The notes: generated by a model not told the origin, from the sequence alone. A DNA stretch of 64,000 nt from Coriobacteriaceae bacterium AM100-PB1-1D-6A (GCA_027660625.1 JAQDNC010000004.1:1-64000), one strand, 5' to 3'; shown: positions 51,006-60,826, counted from the first letter of the stretch. Program-made: numbers and translations.

Positions 51006-51092
51006 ATGGACATCCTCATTCCCATCATCGGAGTCGTCTGCATTGGACTTCTTATCTATTACATCTACATTCTGATGAGGAGTGATTCGTAA
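51006..51092 (+). CDS. kdpF: KdpF, small subunit of the K+-ATPase
   Basis: 28 residues: MDILIPIIGVVCIGLLIYYI then YILMRSDS, a single membrane helix of the size of KdpF (29 aa in E. coli). AAAGGGG is 6-7 bases upstream of the ATG. It stops 3 bases before kdpA, exactly the classical kdpFABC arrangement. KdpF stabilises the KdpABC complex in the membrane. Confidence 0.85.
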   Translation: MDILIPIIGVVCIGLLIYYIYILMRSDS

Positions 51093-51095
51093 ACT

Positions 51096-52919
51096 ATGGA
51101 CGCTGCGATTCAGTACATCTTGTACTTTGCCGTACTCGTCGTCCTGGCCGTTCCGCTCGGTCGGTTCATGGCCCATATCATGGATGGTGAGCATACGTTC
51201 CTGTCGCCTGTGATTGCTCCTGTGGAGCGTGGCGTCTATCGTCTGCTTCGCATCGACGCGGCAGAACAGATGGGGTGTAGGCGCTATCTGGCGAGCGTGC
51301 TGGTCTTTTCGGGGATCGGCCTCGTGACTCTTGTGGCACTCCAGGCGCTTCAGTCCTTCTTGCCAGGCAATCCCCAGCACCTGCCGGGTGTGTCATGGGA
51401 CCTGTCGTTCAATACGGCTGCTTCCTTCATAACCAACACCAACTGGCAGTCCTACTCCGGTGAGACCACCCTGTCTTACCTTGTGCAGTTCATGGGTCTC
51501 ACTGTGCAGAACTTCGTTTCCGCTGGCACCGGTATCGCGGTCATGTTCGCGCTGATCCGCGGCTTCCGTCAGGTCAAGGAGCAGGGTCTGGGTTCCTTCT
51601 GGGTCGACCTCACCCGCACCGTCCTGTATGTGCTCATCCCGCTGAACCTCGTGTTCGGCATCTGCCTGGCTGCCGGTGGCGTCATCTCCAACTTCCAGCC
51701 GGCTCAGAAGGCTGAGCTCGTAGAACCCGTCGCTGTTCAGCCTAATGCAGACGGCGGCTGGAGCGTCATCGACGGCGCCCAGATTGAGGGCGACACGGTC
51801 AAGGTCGACGGCAAGGTTGTCGAGGGCGCGCGCGTGGTCACCGAGCAGTTCCTGCCCCAGGGTCCCGCGGCTCCTCAGGTCGCCATCAAGCAGTCCGGCA
51901 CCAACGGCGGCGGCTTCTTCGGCGTGAACTCCGCCCATCCGTATGAGAACCCCAGTGCCTTCACCAACATCATCGAGATGACCAGCCTGCTGCTGATCCC
52001 GGCCGCCTGTTGCTTCGCCTTCGGTATCGGCGTCAAGAACACCAAGCAGGGCAAGGCCATCTTTGCCGCCATGTTCATCCTGCTGGTGATCTTCACCGGC
52101 ATCATCGCCGTCAACGAGCATGCGGGCACCCCGCAGCTGGCCGATGGCGGAGCGGTCAATATCGAGATGACCGACGGCCAGGCCGGCGGCAACATGGAGG
52201 GCAAGGAGAGCCGCTTCGGTATCGCCTCCTCTTCCACCTGGTCCGCTTTCACGACGGCTGCTTCCAACGGCTCGGTTAACTCCATGCACGACTCCTACAC
52301 CCCGCTCGGCGGGTTTGTCCAGATGCTCCAGATGGCTCTGGGCGAGGTCGTCTTCGGCGGCGTGGGCTGCGGCCTGTACGGCATGATCGGCTTCGCCATC
52401 CTCACAGTGTTCATCGCCGGCCTCATGGTCGGACGCACACCCGAGTTCCTGGGCAAGAAGATCGAGCCGGGCGAGATGCGCTGGGCAGTTGTCCTGTGCC
52501 TGGCAACTCCGTTTGCCATTCTGGTGTGCTCGGCCATCGCCTGCATGGTGCCCGGTCTTGCCGACCAGCTCAACAATGGTGGCGCGCACGGCTTCTCCGA
52601 GGTGCTGTATGCCTTCACCTCATGCGGCGGCAACAACGGCTCGGCGTTTGCAGGCATGAACTGCAACATTCCCTGGATCAACGTCATGCTCGGCCTCGAG
52701 ATGCTGTTCGCACGCTTCATGCCCATCATCGGTACGCTGACTATCGCCGGCTCGCTGGCCAAGAAGGGTAAGGTCGCCGAGAGCGCCGGTACCCTGTCTA
52801 CCACCAACGGCATGTTCGTATTCCTGCTCGTGTTCATCGTTCTGCTGATCGGTGCCCTGAGCTTCTTCCCGGCCCTGGCGCTTGGCCCCGTTGCCGAGTT
52901 CTTCCAGATGATTGCGTAA
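51096..52919 (+). CDS. kdpA: K+-transporting ATPase subunit A
   Basis: 607 residues, the channel-like subunit that binds and passes K+. The four selectivity-filter loops are visible: [53 protein letters not shown] and [16 protein letters not shown] 60-residue extracellular insert (about 200-260, rich in D, V and G) lies before the second loop. Ten membrane helices are expected. Confidence 0.96.
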   Translation: MDAAIQYILYFAVLVVLAVPLGRFMAHIMDGEHTFLSPVIAPVERGVYRLLRIDAAEQMGCRRYLASVLVFSGIGLVTLVALQALQSFLPGNPQHLPGVSWDLSFNTAASFITNTNWQSYSGETTLSYLVQFMGLTVQNFVSAGTGIAVMFALIRGFRQVKEQGLGSFWVDLTRTVLYVLIPLNLVFGICLAAGGVISNFQPAQKAELVEPVAVQPNADGGWSVIDGAQIEGDTVKVDGKVVEGARVVTEQFLPQGPAAPQVAIKQSGTNGGGFFGVNSAHPYENPSAFTNIIEMTSLLLIPAACCFAFGIGVKNTKQGKAIFAAMFILLVIFTGIIAVNEHAGTPQLADGGAVNIEMTDGQAGGNMEGKESRFGIASSSTWSAFTTAASNGSVNSMHDSYTPLGGFVQMLQMALGEVVFGGVGCGLYGMIGFAILTVFIAGLMVGRTPEFLGKKIEPGEMRWAVVLCLATPFAILVCSAIACMVPGLADQLNNGGAHGFSEVLYAFTSCGGNNGSAFAGMNCNIPWINVMLGLEMLFARFMPIIGTLTIAGSLAKKGKVAESAGTLSTTNGMFVFLLVFIVLLIGALSFFPALALGPVAEFFQMIA

Positions 52920-52935
52920 AGGAGGGCGCAGATTT

Positions 52936-54990
52936 ATGGCTATGCAAAAAGACATGATGGGCCGCGCGGTCCGCGACTCGTTTGCCAAGCTGGATCCTCG
53001 CGTCCAGATTCAAAACCCGGTCATGTTCCTGGTGTGGCTTTCCGCCGTCATGACCTCCGTCCTGGCCGTCGCTTCCATCTTCGGTGTGCAGGACGCGGGT
53101 GTGCCCACCTACTATGTGGTCGCCATCGCGGTCATCCTGTGGCTCACCGACCTGTTCTCGAACTTCGCCGAGGCGCTTGCCGAGGGCCGCGGTAAGGCTC
53201 AGGCCGATTCCCTGCGTGCGGCCAAGAAGGATGTCGAGGCCCATCGCATCGAGTCCGTTGAGGACAAGGAGCACTTCACCGTCGTTCCCGGCACCGAGCT
53301 CACGCGCGGCGACCTGGTGATCGTACGCGCCGGCGAGCAGATTCCCGGCGACGGCGACGTCATCGAGGGCGCTGCTTCCGTTGACGAGTCCGCCATCACC
53401 GGCGAGTCCGCCCCCGTGGTCCGCGAGGCCGGCGGCGACCGCTCTGCCGTTACCGGCGGTACCACGGTGCTGTCCGACTGGATCATCGTCAAGATCTCCA
53501 GTGAGCCCGGCCAGAGCTTCCTGGACAAGATGATCGCGATGGTCGAGGGTGCCGCGCGCAAGAAGACCCCTAACGAGATCGCTCTGGAGATCTTCCTGGT
53601 GGCCCTCTCCATCGTCTTTATCCTGGTCACGCTGGCCCTGTATTGTTACTCCTGCTTCTCGGTCGGTCTTAACGACATGGACAACCCCACGGCCGTGACC
53701 ACGCTCGTGGCGCTGCTCGTGTGCCTGGCTCCCACTACCATCGGCGCCCTTCTTTCCGCCATCGGCATCGCCGGCATGAGCCGTCTGAACGAGGCCAACG
53801 TGCTGGCCATGTCCGGCCGCGCCATCGAGGCCGCCGGCGACGTCGACATCCTCATGCTCGACAAGACCGGCACCATCACCCTGGGTAACCGCCAAGCCGC
53901 CGAGTTCATCCCGGTCGACGGCATCGATCCCGCGGAGCTGGCCGATGCCGCCCAGCTTTCCTCGCTGGCCGACGAGACCCCCGAGGGCCGCTCCATCGTC
54001 GTCCTCGCCAAGGAGCAGTTCGGTCTGCGCGGCCGCACACTCGAGGATAAGGGTATGGAGTTCATCCCGTTCACCGCGGCAACACGTATGTCCGGCGTGA
54101 ACTACGAGGGCAATGAGATCCGCAAGGGCGCTGCCGATTCCGTGCGCACCTATGTGGAGGCAGCCGGCGGCGTGTTCTCAAAGGAGTGCGACGAGGCCGT
54201 CGAACGCATCGCCAAGGCCGGCGGCACCCCGCTGGTCGTGACCAAGAACTGCCGCGTGCTGGGCGTTGTGTACCTCAAGGACATCATCAAGTCCGGCGTT
54301 AAGGAGAAGTTCGCCGACCTGCGCAAGATGGGCATCAAGACCATCATGGTGACGGGCGACAACCCGCTCACCGCCGCGGCAATCGCCGCCGAGGCCGGTG
54401 TTGATGACTTCCTGGCCGAGGCCACCCCTGAAGGCAAGCTCGAGAAGATCCGCGAGTTCCAGCGTGAGGGCCACCTGGTCGCCATGACCGGCGACGGCAC
54501 CAACGACGCGCCCGCTCTGGCCCAGGCCGACGTCGCCGTGGCCATGAACACGGGCACCCAGGCTGCCAAGGAGGCCGGCAACATGGTCGACCTCGACTCC
54601 AGCCCCACCAAGCTCATCGAGGTCGTGCGTATCGGCAAGCAGCTGCTCATGACCCGCGGTTCGCTCACGACCTTCTCGGTGGCCAACGACATGGCGAAGT
54701 ACTTCGCCATCATCCCGGCGCTGTTCTCTCCGATTTATCCGGGACTGGGCGCGCTCAACATCCTCGGTCTGGCAAGCCCGCTGTCCGCGGTTCTTTCGGC
54801 CATCATCTATAACGCGCTCGTTATCGTCGCGCTAATTCCGGCGGCCCTCAAGGGCGTCAAGTACCGCGAGGTTCCGTCCGGCCAGCTGTTGACCCACAAC
54901 CTGCTCGTGTGGGGTCTGGGCGGCATCGTTGCCCCGTTCGTATTCATCAAGCTCATCGACATGCTGCTCGCGTTCTGCGGCATTATGTAA
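52936..54990 (+). CDS. kdpB: K+-transporting ATPase subunit B
   Basis: 684 residues, the P-type ATPase subunit. Phosphorylated Asp309 is in DKTGT. The actuator loop TGES is at 155-158; its serine matches the inhibitory phosphoserine site known in E. coli KdpB (Ser162). The hinge [19 protein letters not shown] and the Kdp-specific NEIAL block are present. AAAGGAGGG supports the ATG at 52936, 16 bases after kdpA. Confidence 0.97.
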   Translation: MAMQKDMMGRAVRDSFAKLDPRVQIQNPVMFLVWLSAVMTSVLAVASIFGVQDAGVPTYYVVAIAVILWLTDLFSNFAEALAEGRGKAQADSLRAAKKDVEAHRIESVEDKEHFTVVPGTELTRGDLVIVRAGEQIPGDGDVIEGAASVDESAITGESAPVVREAGGDRSAVTGGTTVLSDWIIVKISSEPGQSFLDKMIAMVEGAARKKTPNEIALEIFLVALSIVFILVTLALYCYSCFSVGLNDMDNPTAVTTLVALLVCLAPTTIGALLSAIGIAGMSRLNEANVLAMSGRAIEAAGDVDILMLDKTGTITLGNRQAAEFIPVDGIDPAELADAAQLSSLADETPEGRSIVVLAKEQFGLRGRTLEDKGMEFIPFTAATRMSGVNYEGNEIRKGAADSVRTYVEAAGGVFSKECDEAVERIAKAGGTPLVVTKNCRVLGVVYLKDIIKSGVKEKFADLRKMGIKTIMVTGDNPLTAAAIAAEAGVDDFLAEATPEGKLEKIREFQREGHLVAMTGDGTNDAPALAQADVAVAMNTGTQAAKEAGNMVDLDSSPTKLIEVVRIGKQLLMTRGSLTTFSVANDMAKYFAIIPALFSPIYPGLGALNILGLASPLSAVLSAIIYNALVIVALIPAALKGVKYREVPSGQLLTHNLLVWGLGGIVAPFVFIKLIDMLLAFCGIM

Positions 54991-55002
54991 GTGGAGGTTT
55001 GT

Positions 55003-55593
55003 ATGTTCAAAGGTGTTGCATCGCGCGCACTGGGCGTGTTCGCGCTGTTTACCGTTGTCTGCGGCCTGGGCTATACGCTCGTCGTGACCGGCATCGCCCA
55101 GGTTGCGTTCCCGTATCAGGCGAACGGTTCACTCATTACGGTCGACGGCAAGGTTGTGGGTTCCGAGCTCATCGGCCAGAACTTCGATGACGAAGCCCAC
55201 ATGTGGGGTCGTATCCAGAACGTGTCAATCGTCGAAGGCGAAGGCGGCGAGCTCATGGCGTATGGTGCCCCGTCCAACCTGTCCCCGGCGAGTGAGGAGT
55301 ATCGGCAGCTGATAGATGCGCGCGCGAAGAAGATCCGCGCCGCCAACCCCGATGCCGATATGGACGCTGTACCCGTCGACTTGGTGACGTGTTCGGGGTC
55401 CGGCCTCGACCCGGAGATCTCTCCGGATGCCGCCGAGTACCAGGTCCCGCGCCTTGCCAAGGCCACGGGCAAAAGTGAGGACGAGGTGCGCGACATCATC
55501 GCCGCGTGCACCAAGGGCCGTTTCCTCGGCATGTTCGGCGAGCCCACGGTCAATGTGCTCAAGGTGAACCTTATGCTGGACGGCGCGCTGTAG
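55003..55593 (+). CDS. kdpC: K+-transporting ATPase subunit C
   Basis: 196 residues. One N-terminal membrane helix (about 8-32), then an extracellular domain with GSELIGQNFDDEAHMWGR, PSNLSPASEEY and the conserved VTCSGSGLDPEISPDAAEYQVPRLAKATG block. The C-terminus has FGEPTVNVLKVNLMLD. It helps K+ binding by the complex. The ATG at 55003 has GTGGAGG upstream, 12 bases after kdpB. Confidence 0.95.
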   Translation: MFKGVASRALGVFALFTVVCGLGYTLVVTGIAQVAFPYQANGSLITVDGKVVGSELIGQNFDDEAHMWGRIQNVSIVEGEGGELMAYGAPSNLSPASEEYRQLIDARAKKIRAANPDADMDAVPVDLVTCSGSGLDPEISPDAAEYQVPRLAKATGKSEDEVRDIIAACTKGRFLGMFGEPTVNVLKVNLMLDGAL

Positions 55594-55646
55594 GTGAGGG
55601 AGTGGCGGATGAGGGCGTGACTGACTATCTGGGCCCTCAATTCCAC

Positions 55647-55740
55647 CCCGCCCATCAGTTGCGGTGGAATACGGACTGCTTTGCCTGTCAAAAGCCTCAT
55701 CTACTCCGTATTCCACCGCAACTTTTTTGTGAGGGTCGGG
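55647..55740. repeat. B-family hairpin, copy 2 (terminator-like)
   Basis: Arms 55658-55675 and 55705-55722, 18 bp perfect, loop of 29 nt, then TTTTTT (55723-55728). Follows kdpC and probably ends the kdp transcript. Confidence 0.92.
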
Positions 55741-55841
55741 ATTGAAGGTGGGGAGTGCGAGCGAGTGCGAATGCGGCGGATACTGATACGATAGGTACGT
55801 TAGCAACTGCCGCCGAGCGGCTCAAACGAAAGGAAGCCTGT

Positions 55842-57791
55842 ATGGAGTCATCCGCCTACCCGATGCTCTTTAGCCCGATCAAGGTCGGTACGACCGAGGT
55901 CAAGAACCGCGTCTTTATGCCGCCGGTGTCCACCAACCTGGCCGATCATGGCTATGTGACCGACGACTTGGTCGATCATTACCGTGCCCGTGCCAAGGGC
56001 GGCGTTGGCCTGATCATCACCGAGGTCGTGACGGTCGAGCCCACCTATACCTATCTGCCGGGTGACATGTGCTGCTACAACGATACGTTTATCCCCGGTT
56101 GGGAAAAGCTCGCCGCGGCCGTCCACGAGTACGGCTGCAAGATCATGCCGCAGCTCTTCCACCCCGCCTACATGGCCTTTAACATCCCGGGCACGCCGCG
56201 CCTGATTGCTCCGTCCTTTGTGGGCCCGTCTTATGCCCGCGAGGCACCGCGCCCCATCACGGTCGATGAGATTCACGAGCTTACGCATCAATTTGGCGAC
56301 GCTGCCGTGCGTATGCAGAAGGCCGGTGTCGATGGCGTCGAGGTCCATGCGGCGCACGCCCACGGCATGCTCGGCGGTTTTTTGACTCCGCTCTACAACA
56401 AGCGCACCGACGAGTACGGCGGCTCGCTCGACGCCCGCATGCGTTTCCTGCTCGAAGTCATCGCCGAGATTCGCGAGCGCTGCGGCAAGGACTTTATCAT
56501 CGACGTCCGCATTTCGGGCGATGAGTACACCGATGGCGGCCTGACCCTCAACGACATGATCTACGTCTCGCGTCGCCTGGAGAAGGCCGGTGTCGACATG
56601 ATTCATGTGTCGGGCGGCACCACTATCAAGCGCGGCTCCGCGATTCCCGCCGCCGGTACGCAGCAGGCCTCGCACGCCGCCTGCTCGCGTGAGATTAAGA
56701 AGCACGTCAACATTCCCGTCGCCACCGTCGGCCGCATCAACGAGGCCTGGATCGCCGAGGAGCTGATCGAGGACGGCGCTGCCGACATCTGCATGATGGG
56801 CCGCGCCAATCTGTGCGATGCCGAGTTCTGCAACAAGGCCGCTGCCGGCAACGCCGACGATATTCGCCCCTGCATTGGCTGCCTGCGCTGCCTGAACGGC
56901 ATTATGTTTGGCAAGCGCATCTCCTGCACCGTCAATCCCGATGTTGAGCGCGACGAGGCCGGCTACGAGCCTGCCGCCGAGGCTAAGAACGTGCTGGTTG
57001 TGGGCGCTGGTCCTGCGGGCATGGAGGCAGCCTACATTGCTGCCAAGCGCGGCCACAACGTAGTGCTCGTGGATAAGCAGGACGAGCCGGGTGGCGAGAT
57101 GCGCATCGCGGCCGTTCCGCCGGCAAAGCAGGAACTCACCCGCGTGATCAAGTATCAGTACCGTCGCCTGGCCGAGGTCGGCGTGAAGTGCGTATTTGGC
57201 ACCGAGCTTACTGCCGAGGACATTCAGCGTGACTACGCGGGCTACGAGGTTGTCCTGGCTTATGGCGCCGAGCCCATCGCTCCGGCCTTTATGCAGGGCT
57301 TTAAGCAGGTTATGACAGCTGACGACCTGCTGGGTGGCAAGGCTTTCCCGGGCAAGAAGATTGTCATTGTGGGCGGCGGCACCGTCGGTTGCGAGACGGC
57401 CGACTACCTGGCCCCGCTGGTTAACGACCTGTCGCCGGCCAACCGCGATGTCACCGTCATCGAGATGACCAAGACGCTTGCCGCCAACGAGGGCGGTGCC
57501 GGTCGCGCGGTGCTCATCACGCGCATGCTCTCCAAGGGCGTTCGCGTGCTGACCGAGGCCAAGGTGACCGAGATCACCGAGGACACTATCAGCTACGAAA
57601 AGGACGGCGAGGTCCACACCATCACCGGTGCCGATACGCTGGTGCTTGCCATGGGCTATCGTCCCAATACCAAGCTGGCCGATGACCTTGCCGCTGCCGG
57701 CGTTGCCACCCACGTGCTGGGCGATGCCCAGAAGTGTGGCAACATCCGCGATGCCATCGGCGACGGCTACAAGGTCGCCTGCGAACTGTAG
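55842..57791 (+). CDS. Old Yellow Enzyme-type NADH:flavin oxidoreductase (2,4-dienoyl-CoA reductase/BaiH-like)
   Basis: 649 residues. The FMN-binding barrel (1-370) has FMPPVSTNLAD, the active-site stretch GVEVHAAHAHGMLGGFLTPLYNKRTDEYGG and GRANLCDAEF. A [4Fe-4S] cluster site uses C344, C347, C350 and C362. The C-terminal half is an FAD/NAD(P) domain with GAGPAGMEAA (388) and GGGTVGCETADYL. Such enzymes reduce enoate double bonds, including bile-acid, steroid and cinnamate-type substrates in gut anaerobes; the substrate here is not predictable. AAAGGAAG supports the ATG at 55842. The gene is alone between terminators. Confidence 0.9.
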   Translation: MESSAYPMLFSPIKVGTTEVKNRVFMPPVSTNLADHGYVTDDLVDHYRARAKGGVGLIITEVVTVEPTYTYLPGDMCCYNDTFIPGWEKLAAAVHEYGCKIMPQLFHPAYMAFNIPGTPRLIAPSFVGPSYAREAPRPITVDEIHELTHQFGDAAVRMQKAGVDGVEVHAAHAHGMLGGFLTPLYNKRTDEYGGSLDARMRFLLEVIAEIRERCGKDFIIDVRISGDEYTDGGLTLNDMIYVSRRLEKAGVDMIHVSGGTTIKRGSAIPAAGTQQASHAACSREIKKHVNIPVATVGRINEAWIAEELIEDGAADICMMGRANLCDAEFCNKAAAGNADDIRPCIGCLRCLNGIMFGKRISCTVNPDVERDEAGYEPAAEAKNVLVVGAGPAGMEAAYIAAKRGHNVVLVDKQDEPGGEMRIAAVPPAKQELTRVIKYQYRRLAEVGVKCVFGTELTAEDIQRDYAGYEVVLAYGAEPIAPAFMQGFKQVMTADDLLGGKAFPGKKIVIVGGGTVGCETADYLAPLVNDLSPANRDVTVIEMTKTLAANEGGAGRAVLITRMLSKGVRVLTEAKVTEITEDTISYEKDGEVHTITGADTLVLAMGYRPNTKLADDLAAAGVATHVLGDAQKCGNIRDAIGDGYKVACEL

Positions 57792-57850
57792 GCTCTTGGC
57801 AAAAAGGGGAGCGGCCGCCTTGCAGTGGCTCAAGCGATAGCCAAAAAAAT

Positions 57851-57887
57851 AAGGCGCCGCGACACATGGATTGTCGCGGCGCCTTTT
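57851..57887. terminator. bidirectional terminator
   Basis: A 13-bp perfect stem AAGGCGCCGCGAC/GTCGCGGCGCCTT (57851-57863/57873-57885), TTTT on the right and AAAAAAAT on the left. It can end both the reductase gene (plus) and dhuI (minus). Confidence 0.9.
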
Positions 57888-57929
57888 GCTTGGCGATTTG
57901 TTGGGGGTCGGTGCGCCCCGTGGGCCTTA

Positions 57930-58571
57930 TTACAGGCCCAAGATCTCTTTGACCTTAGCGATGATGGCCTCGTCGGTGGCGTTGGCAAAGAAGTACTCCT
58001 GGAAGTGCTCGCCGGCAAGTGCGCCCTTCACCAGGTCCTGATCGATCTCGCCCAGGACGTCGACGAGCGGGCGCATGGTCACAGCGCGCACGCCATCGAG
58101 GATCTTTTTGTTGCGCTGCTCGGGCTCAACGCGCTCGGCGGGGTAGCCGTTGCCCGAACCAAAGCCAAAGAGCTTCTCGAAGGTGTACTCGAGGTTGAGC
58201 TCCTGGCCCCAGCCGTTTTTGAGCGCGAAGGGCATGGCGACGGCGTTGCCATCGTTAACCTGGGCAAAGGTGTAGGCATCCAGCGGGTCGGCAACATGAC
58301 CGCACAGCACGCCGGGGAAGGAGTTGCAGGCGAGCATGGCGCCCTCGCCGGTGCCGCAGCCGGTCACGACGTAGTCGGCGGCACCGGAGTTGAGCAGCAC
58401 GGCGGCAAGGATGCCGTTCTGCACGTAGGTGAGGGGCTTGGAGTCGGCGTCGGCATACATGCCATAGTTAAAGACGGCGTGGCCCATGGGCTCGACAACC
58501 TTCTTAAGGGCAGCCTCGATCATGGGGTTCTTGGAGTTCTGAGAATTCTCGTTGATCAGAGCGATTTTCAT
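57930..58571 (-). CDS. dhuI: RpiB/LacA-family isomerase, probable DhuI (DHU isomerase)
   Basis: 213 residues. RpiB/LacAB fold: MKIALINENSQNSKNPMI, the active-site CGTGEGAMLACN (C72) and the following GVLCGHVADPLDAYTFAQVNDGNAVAM. The typical ribose-phosphate enzymes are about 150 aa. The longer form with a C-terminal extension and the adjacent dhuD match the streptococcal DhuI/DhuD pair. DhuI isomerises 4-deoxy-L-threo-5-hexosulose uronate from unsaturated uronates. GAAAGG precedes the ATG. Assignment rests on family and context. Confidence 0.8.
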   Translation of the reverse strand: MKIALINENSQNSKNPMIEAALKKVVEPMGHAVFNYGMYADADSKPLTYVQNGILAAVLLNSGAADYVVTGCGTGEGAMLACNSFPGVLCGHVADPLDAYTFAQVNDGNAVAMPFALKNGWGQELNLEYTFEKLFGFGSGNGYPAERVEPEQRNKKILDGVRAVTMRPLVDVLGEIDQDLVKGALAGEHFQEYFFANATDEAIIAKVKEILGL

Positions 58572-58658
58572 TTGAGTTAACCTTTCAACTTAATTTTCCA
58601 GTTTTTGTTTCTGTATGCGGGCGGCGGCTAATCCGACCCGCGATGAGCTATGCGGGCA

Positions 58659-58760
58659 GTTGGCAGTTAAGTCTGTCGCGAGTTCCGCACGCAAAGGAAA
58701 GCACTTAATGTGCTTTCCGTCTTGCGCAGGACTGTCCGAGCAGCAGACTTAACTGCCAAC
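58659..58760. repeat. long hairpin between dhuI and dhuD (A-like architecture)
   Basis: Perfect 17-bp outer arms 58659-58675 and 58744-58760, and a perfect 9-bp apical stem 58696-58704/58710-58718. Between them are CGCAA and TTGCG elements placed as in the A-family core. The sequence otherwise differs, so it may be a distant relative. Confidence 0.8.
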
Positions 58761-58777
58761 CGCCTCGCCCAGTTTCC

Positions 58778-59587
58778 TTATTGCGGCTGTTTGCCGATGT
58801 ATGCGAGTATGCCGCCGTCGACGTACAGGATGTGCCCGTTGACGAAGTTCGATGCGTCAGAAGCCAGGAAAACGGCGGGGCCCTTCAAGTCCTCGGGCGT
58901 GCCCCAACGGGCTGCCGGCGTCTTGGCGATGATGAACTGGTCAAACGGGTGGCGGCTGCCGTCAGGCTGCGTCTCGCGCAGCGGTGCGGTTTGCGGCGTG
59001 GCGATGTAGCCCGGCCCAATGCCGTTGCACTGGATGTTGGCCTCGCCAAACTCAGAGCAGATGTTCTTGGTGAGCATCTTGAGTCCGCCCTTGGCGGCGG
59101 CATAGCCAGCGATGGTCTCGCGGCCGAGCTCGCTCATCATGGAGCAGATGTTGATGATCTTGCCGTGACCCTTGGCGATCATGCCCGGCAGGCAGGCCTT
59201 GGACACGATAAACGGGGCATTGAGGTCGATGTCGACGACGCGACGGAAGTCCTCGGCACTCATGTCGAGCATCGGCGTGCGCTGGATGACGCCTGCATTG
59301 TTGACCAAGATGTCGGGCGTGGTGCCAAAATCGGCCTCGATCTTGGCGATGAGCTCGGCGACGACGGCCTCGTCGGTGACGTCGGCAACAAGGCCGTGAG
59401 CATCAAAGCCTAGCTCGCGGTAGTGCTTCTCGGCCTCGGCGACCTTGTCGGCGTGACGGGCGTTAAAGGCGATTCTGGCGCCGGCTTCGCCGAGCGCCTC
59501 GGCAATGGCCATGCCAATACCGTAGGTGGCGCCGGTCACCAGCGCGACCTTGCCATCCAGACGGAAGCTGTCCATAAGATCAGACAT
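58778..59587 (-). CDS. dhuD: SDR-family dehydrogenase, probable DhuD/KduD
   Basis: 269 residues. NAD(P) motif TGATYGIG (18-25), NNAG (96-99) and the catalytic triad S149, Y162 and K166 (YAAAK). It belongs to the gluconate 5-dehydrogenase/2-deoxygluconate dehydrogenase group. In this setting it would reduce 3-deoxy-D-glycero-2,5-hexodiulosonate to KDG, feeding KdgK. GAAAGGA supports the ATG at 59587; an ATG at 59614 is less well placed. The GTGAACGTTCAC operator lies 104 bases upstream. Confidence 0.86.
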   Translation of the reverse strand: MSDLMDSFRLDGKVALVTGATYGIGMAIAEALGEAGARIAFNARHADKVAEAEKHYRELGFDAHGLVADVTDEAVVAELIAKIEADFGTTPDILVNNAGVIQRTPMLDMSAEDFRRVVDIDLNAPFIVSKACLPGMIAKGHGKIINICSMMSELGRETIAGYAAAKGGLKMLTKNICSEFGEANIQCNGIGPGYIATPQTAPLRETQPDGSRHPFDQFIIAKTPAARWGTPEDLKGPAVFLASDASNFVNGHILYVDGGILAYIGKQPQ

Positions 59588-59644
59588 AGCGATCCTTTCA
59601 AAAGAAACGTTCATCTATATAAGTCTTGCTTTTCGTACAAGCTC

Positions 59645-59728
59645 AGTATAGGAGAAGCAGAGGAATTAATCCTCAGCGTTTCCTAGAATCAGGTGAACGT
59701 TCACTTTTAAAAGGTGAACGGTGAACGC
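59645..59728. promoter_or_regulatory. dhuD promoter region with uxa-type operator
   Basis: Minus-strand -10 TATACT at 59645-59650. AGGTGAACGTTCACT at 59691-59705 repeats the uxaC operator core GTGAACGTTCAC exactly. Degenerate AGGTGAACGGTGAACG follows at 59712-59727, a direct rather than inverted arrangement of the half-site. Confidence 0.75.
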
Positions 59729-60043
59729 GCCCTGCTGTGCGGGCGGCTCGATTGTCCTGATCGAGGAGGGCAAGCTCGAGAGGCAAGTGGGCACGGGCTG
59801 CCCGTTGGCCCCGCGCGTAGCGCTACTTTTCAAATGTGGCGCGCACAAAGTGCCGGGCGAATAGCTTGGGCGATGTCGATGACGTGGCCCAAGATCAGTG
59901 CCGAGATAGCGGTGGTCACGTCAGAGCCGCCTAAGTTGTGCATGGGTGCCAGCGCCCCTATTTCACGGCAACTGAGGGGATGGAGGATGCGATAGTATTA
60001 CGTGGCGATATTCGACAAACCGTGGGCTTCATTCGAGGGCTTT
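59706..60043. other. gene-poor interval with a possible gene remnant
   Basis: Between the operator and the GntR gene no complete gene is supported. On the minus strand a short frame (stop near 59833, open back to about 59995) contains APMHNLGGSDVTTAISALIL, which looks protein-like but has no start signal of note. It may be the relic of a lost gene. Confidence 0.3.
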
Positions 60044-60736
60044 ATGGAACAACACCAGCATTATCAGAGCCTGCAAGACCAGGCATACAACGCATTGCGC
60101 TCCAAGATCATCTATGCCGAGCTCAAACCCGGCACGCGCCTTTCGGCGATTGGTCTGGAAAAGGAAACGGGAATTGGGCGCACGCCCATTCGCGAGTCCT
60201 TTGTGCGCCTGCGTGAGCAGGAGCTGGTGGAAACGCGTCCCAAAAGCGGCACCTATGTCTCCAAAATCAGCATGGAACACGCCGAGAATGCCTGTTTCTT
60301 GCGCGAGAAACTCGAAAGAAGCGTACTCATTAAATGTTGTTCGGCTGCCACATCCGAGCAAAAGCATCGGCTCGAGCAGATTCTTGCCGAGTCCGAGTCG
60401 CTCGACCATAGCGAGACGCGTCGCTTCTTCGATCTGGACAACCTGTTCCATGAGACGTGTTTCGTGATTGCCGGCCGTCACATGCTGTGGGATTGGATGA
60501 AGAGCGTCAACACGCATTTTGAGCGATACAACTGGTTGCGTATGGTGTCGCAGGACCTGGATTGGGAGCCGATTCGTCGGCAGCATCGCCGGATTCTCGA
60601 GGCCATTAAGAGGGGCGATACCGACACGGCGAGCTATCTGGCAGAGACGCACCTGCATTTGATGCCCGAGGAGCAGGGCCCGGTTATCGCCCTGCATCCC
60701 GACTATTTCGAGCTGCCCAAAGACTCGGCCATCTAA
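60044..60736 (+). CDS. GntR-family (FCD subfamily) transcriptional regulator
   Basis: 230 residues. The winged-helix domain YQSLQDQAYNALRSKIIYAELKPGTRLSAIGLEKETGIGRTPIRESFVRLREQELVETRPKSGTYVS is canonical GntR. The C-terminal helical FCD domain carries spaced His and Asp residues (LDNLFHETCF, HRRILEAIKRGD, ETHLHLM) that bind metal and an acidic ligand. FCD regulators often respond to hexuronates or their products. Its place between dhuD and eda-kdgK suggests control of uronate breakdown. GAGGG before the ATG at 60044 favours it over a GTG at 60002. Confidence 0.86.
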   Translation: MEQHQHYQSLQDQAYNALRSKIIYAELKPGTRLSAIGLEKETGIGRTPIRESFVRLREQELVETRPKSGTYVSKISMEHAENACFLREKLERSVLIKCCSAATSEQKHRLEQILAESESLDHSETRRFFDLDNLFHETCFVIAGRHMLWDWMKSVNTHFERYNWLRMVSQDLDWEPIRRQHRRILEAIKRGDTDTASYLAETHLHLMPEEQGPVIALHPDYFELPKDSAI

Positions 60737-60754
60737 CTCGTCCCCTTAGATTAG

Positions 60755-60826
60755 TTGCGGCGAAATAGGGACTGTTTTGCGGCTTTGGCGGCTTTGGCGG
60801 CGTAAGCAGTCCGTATTTTACCGCAA
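60755..60826. repeat. B-family hairpin, copy 3 (degenerate)
   Basis: TTGCGGCGAAATAGGGACT (60755-60773) pairs with 60808-60826 except at three positions and matches the arm of copies 1 and 2. The loop is replaced by tandem CGGCTTTGG units (60780-60797). There is no T run. Confidence 0.75.

Noticed and set aside
60780..60797. Tandem 9-bp CGGCTTTGG repeat as a minisatellite
   Set aside because: Only two full units exist, inside the loop of a hairpin. Too short to call a separate repeat locus.
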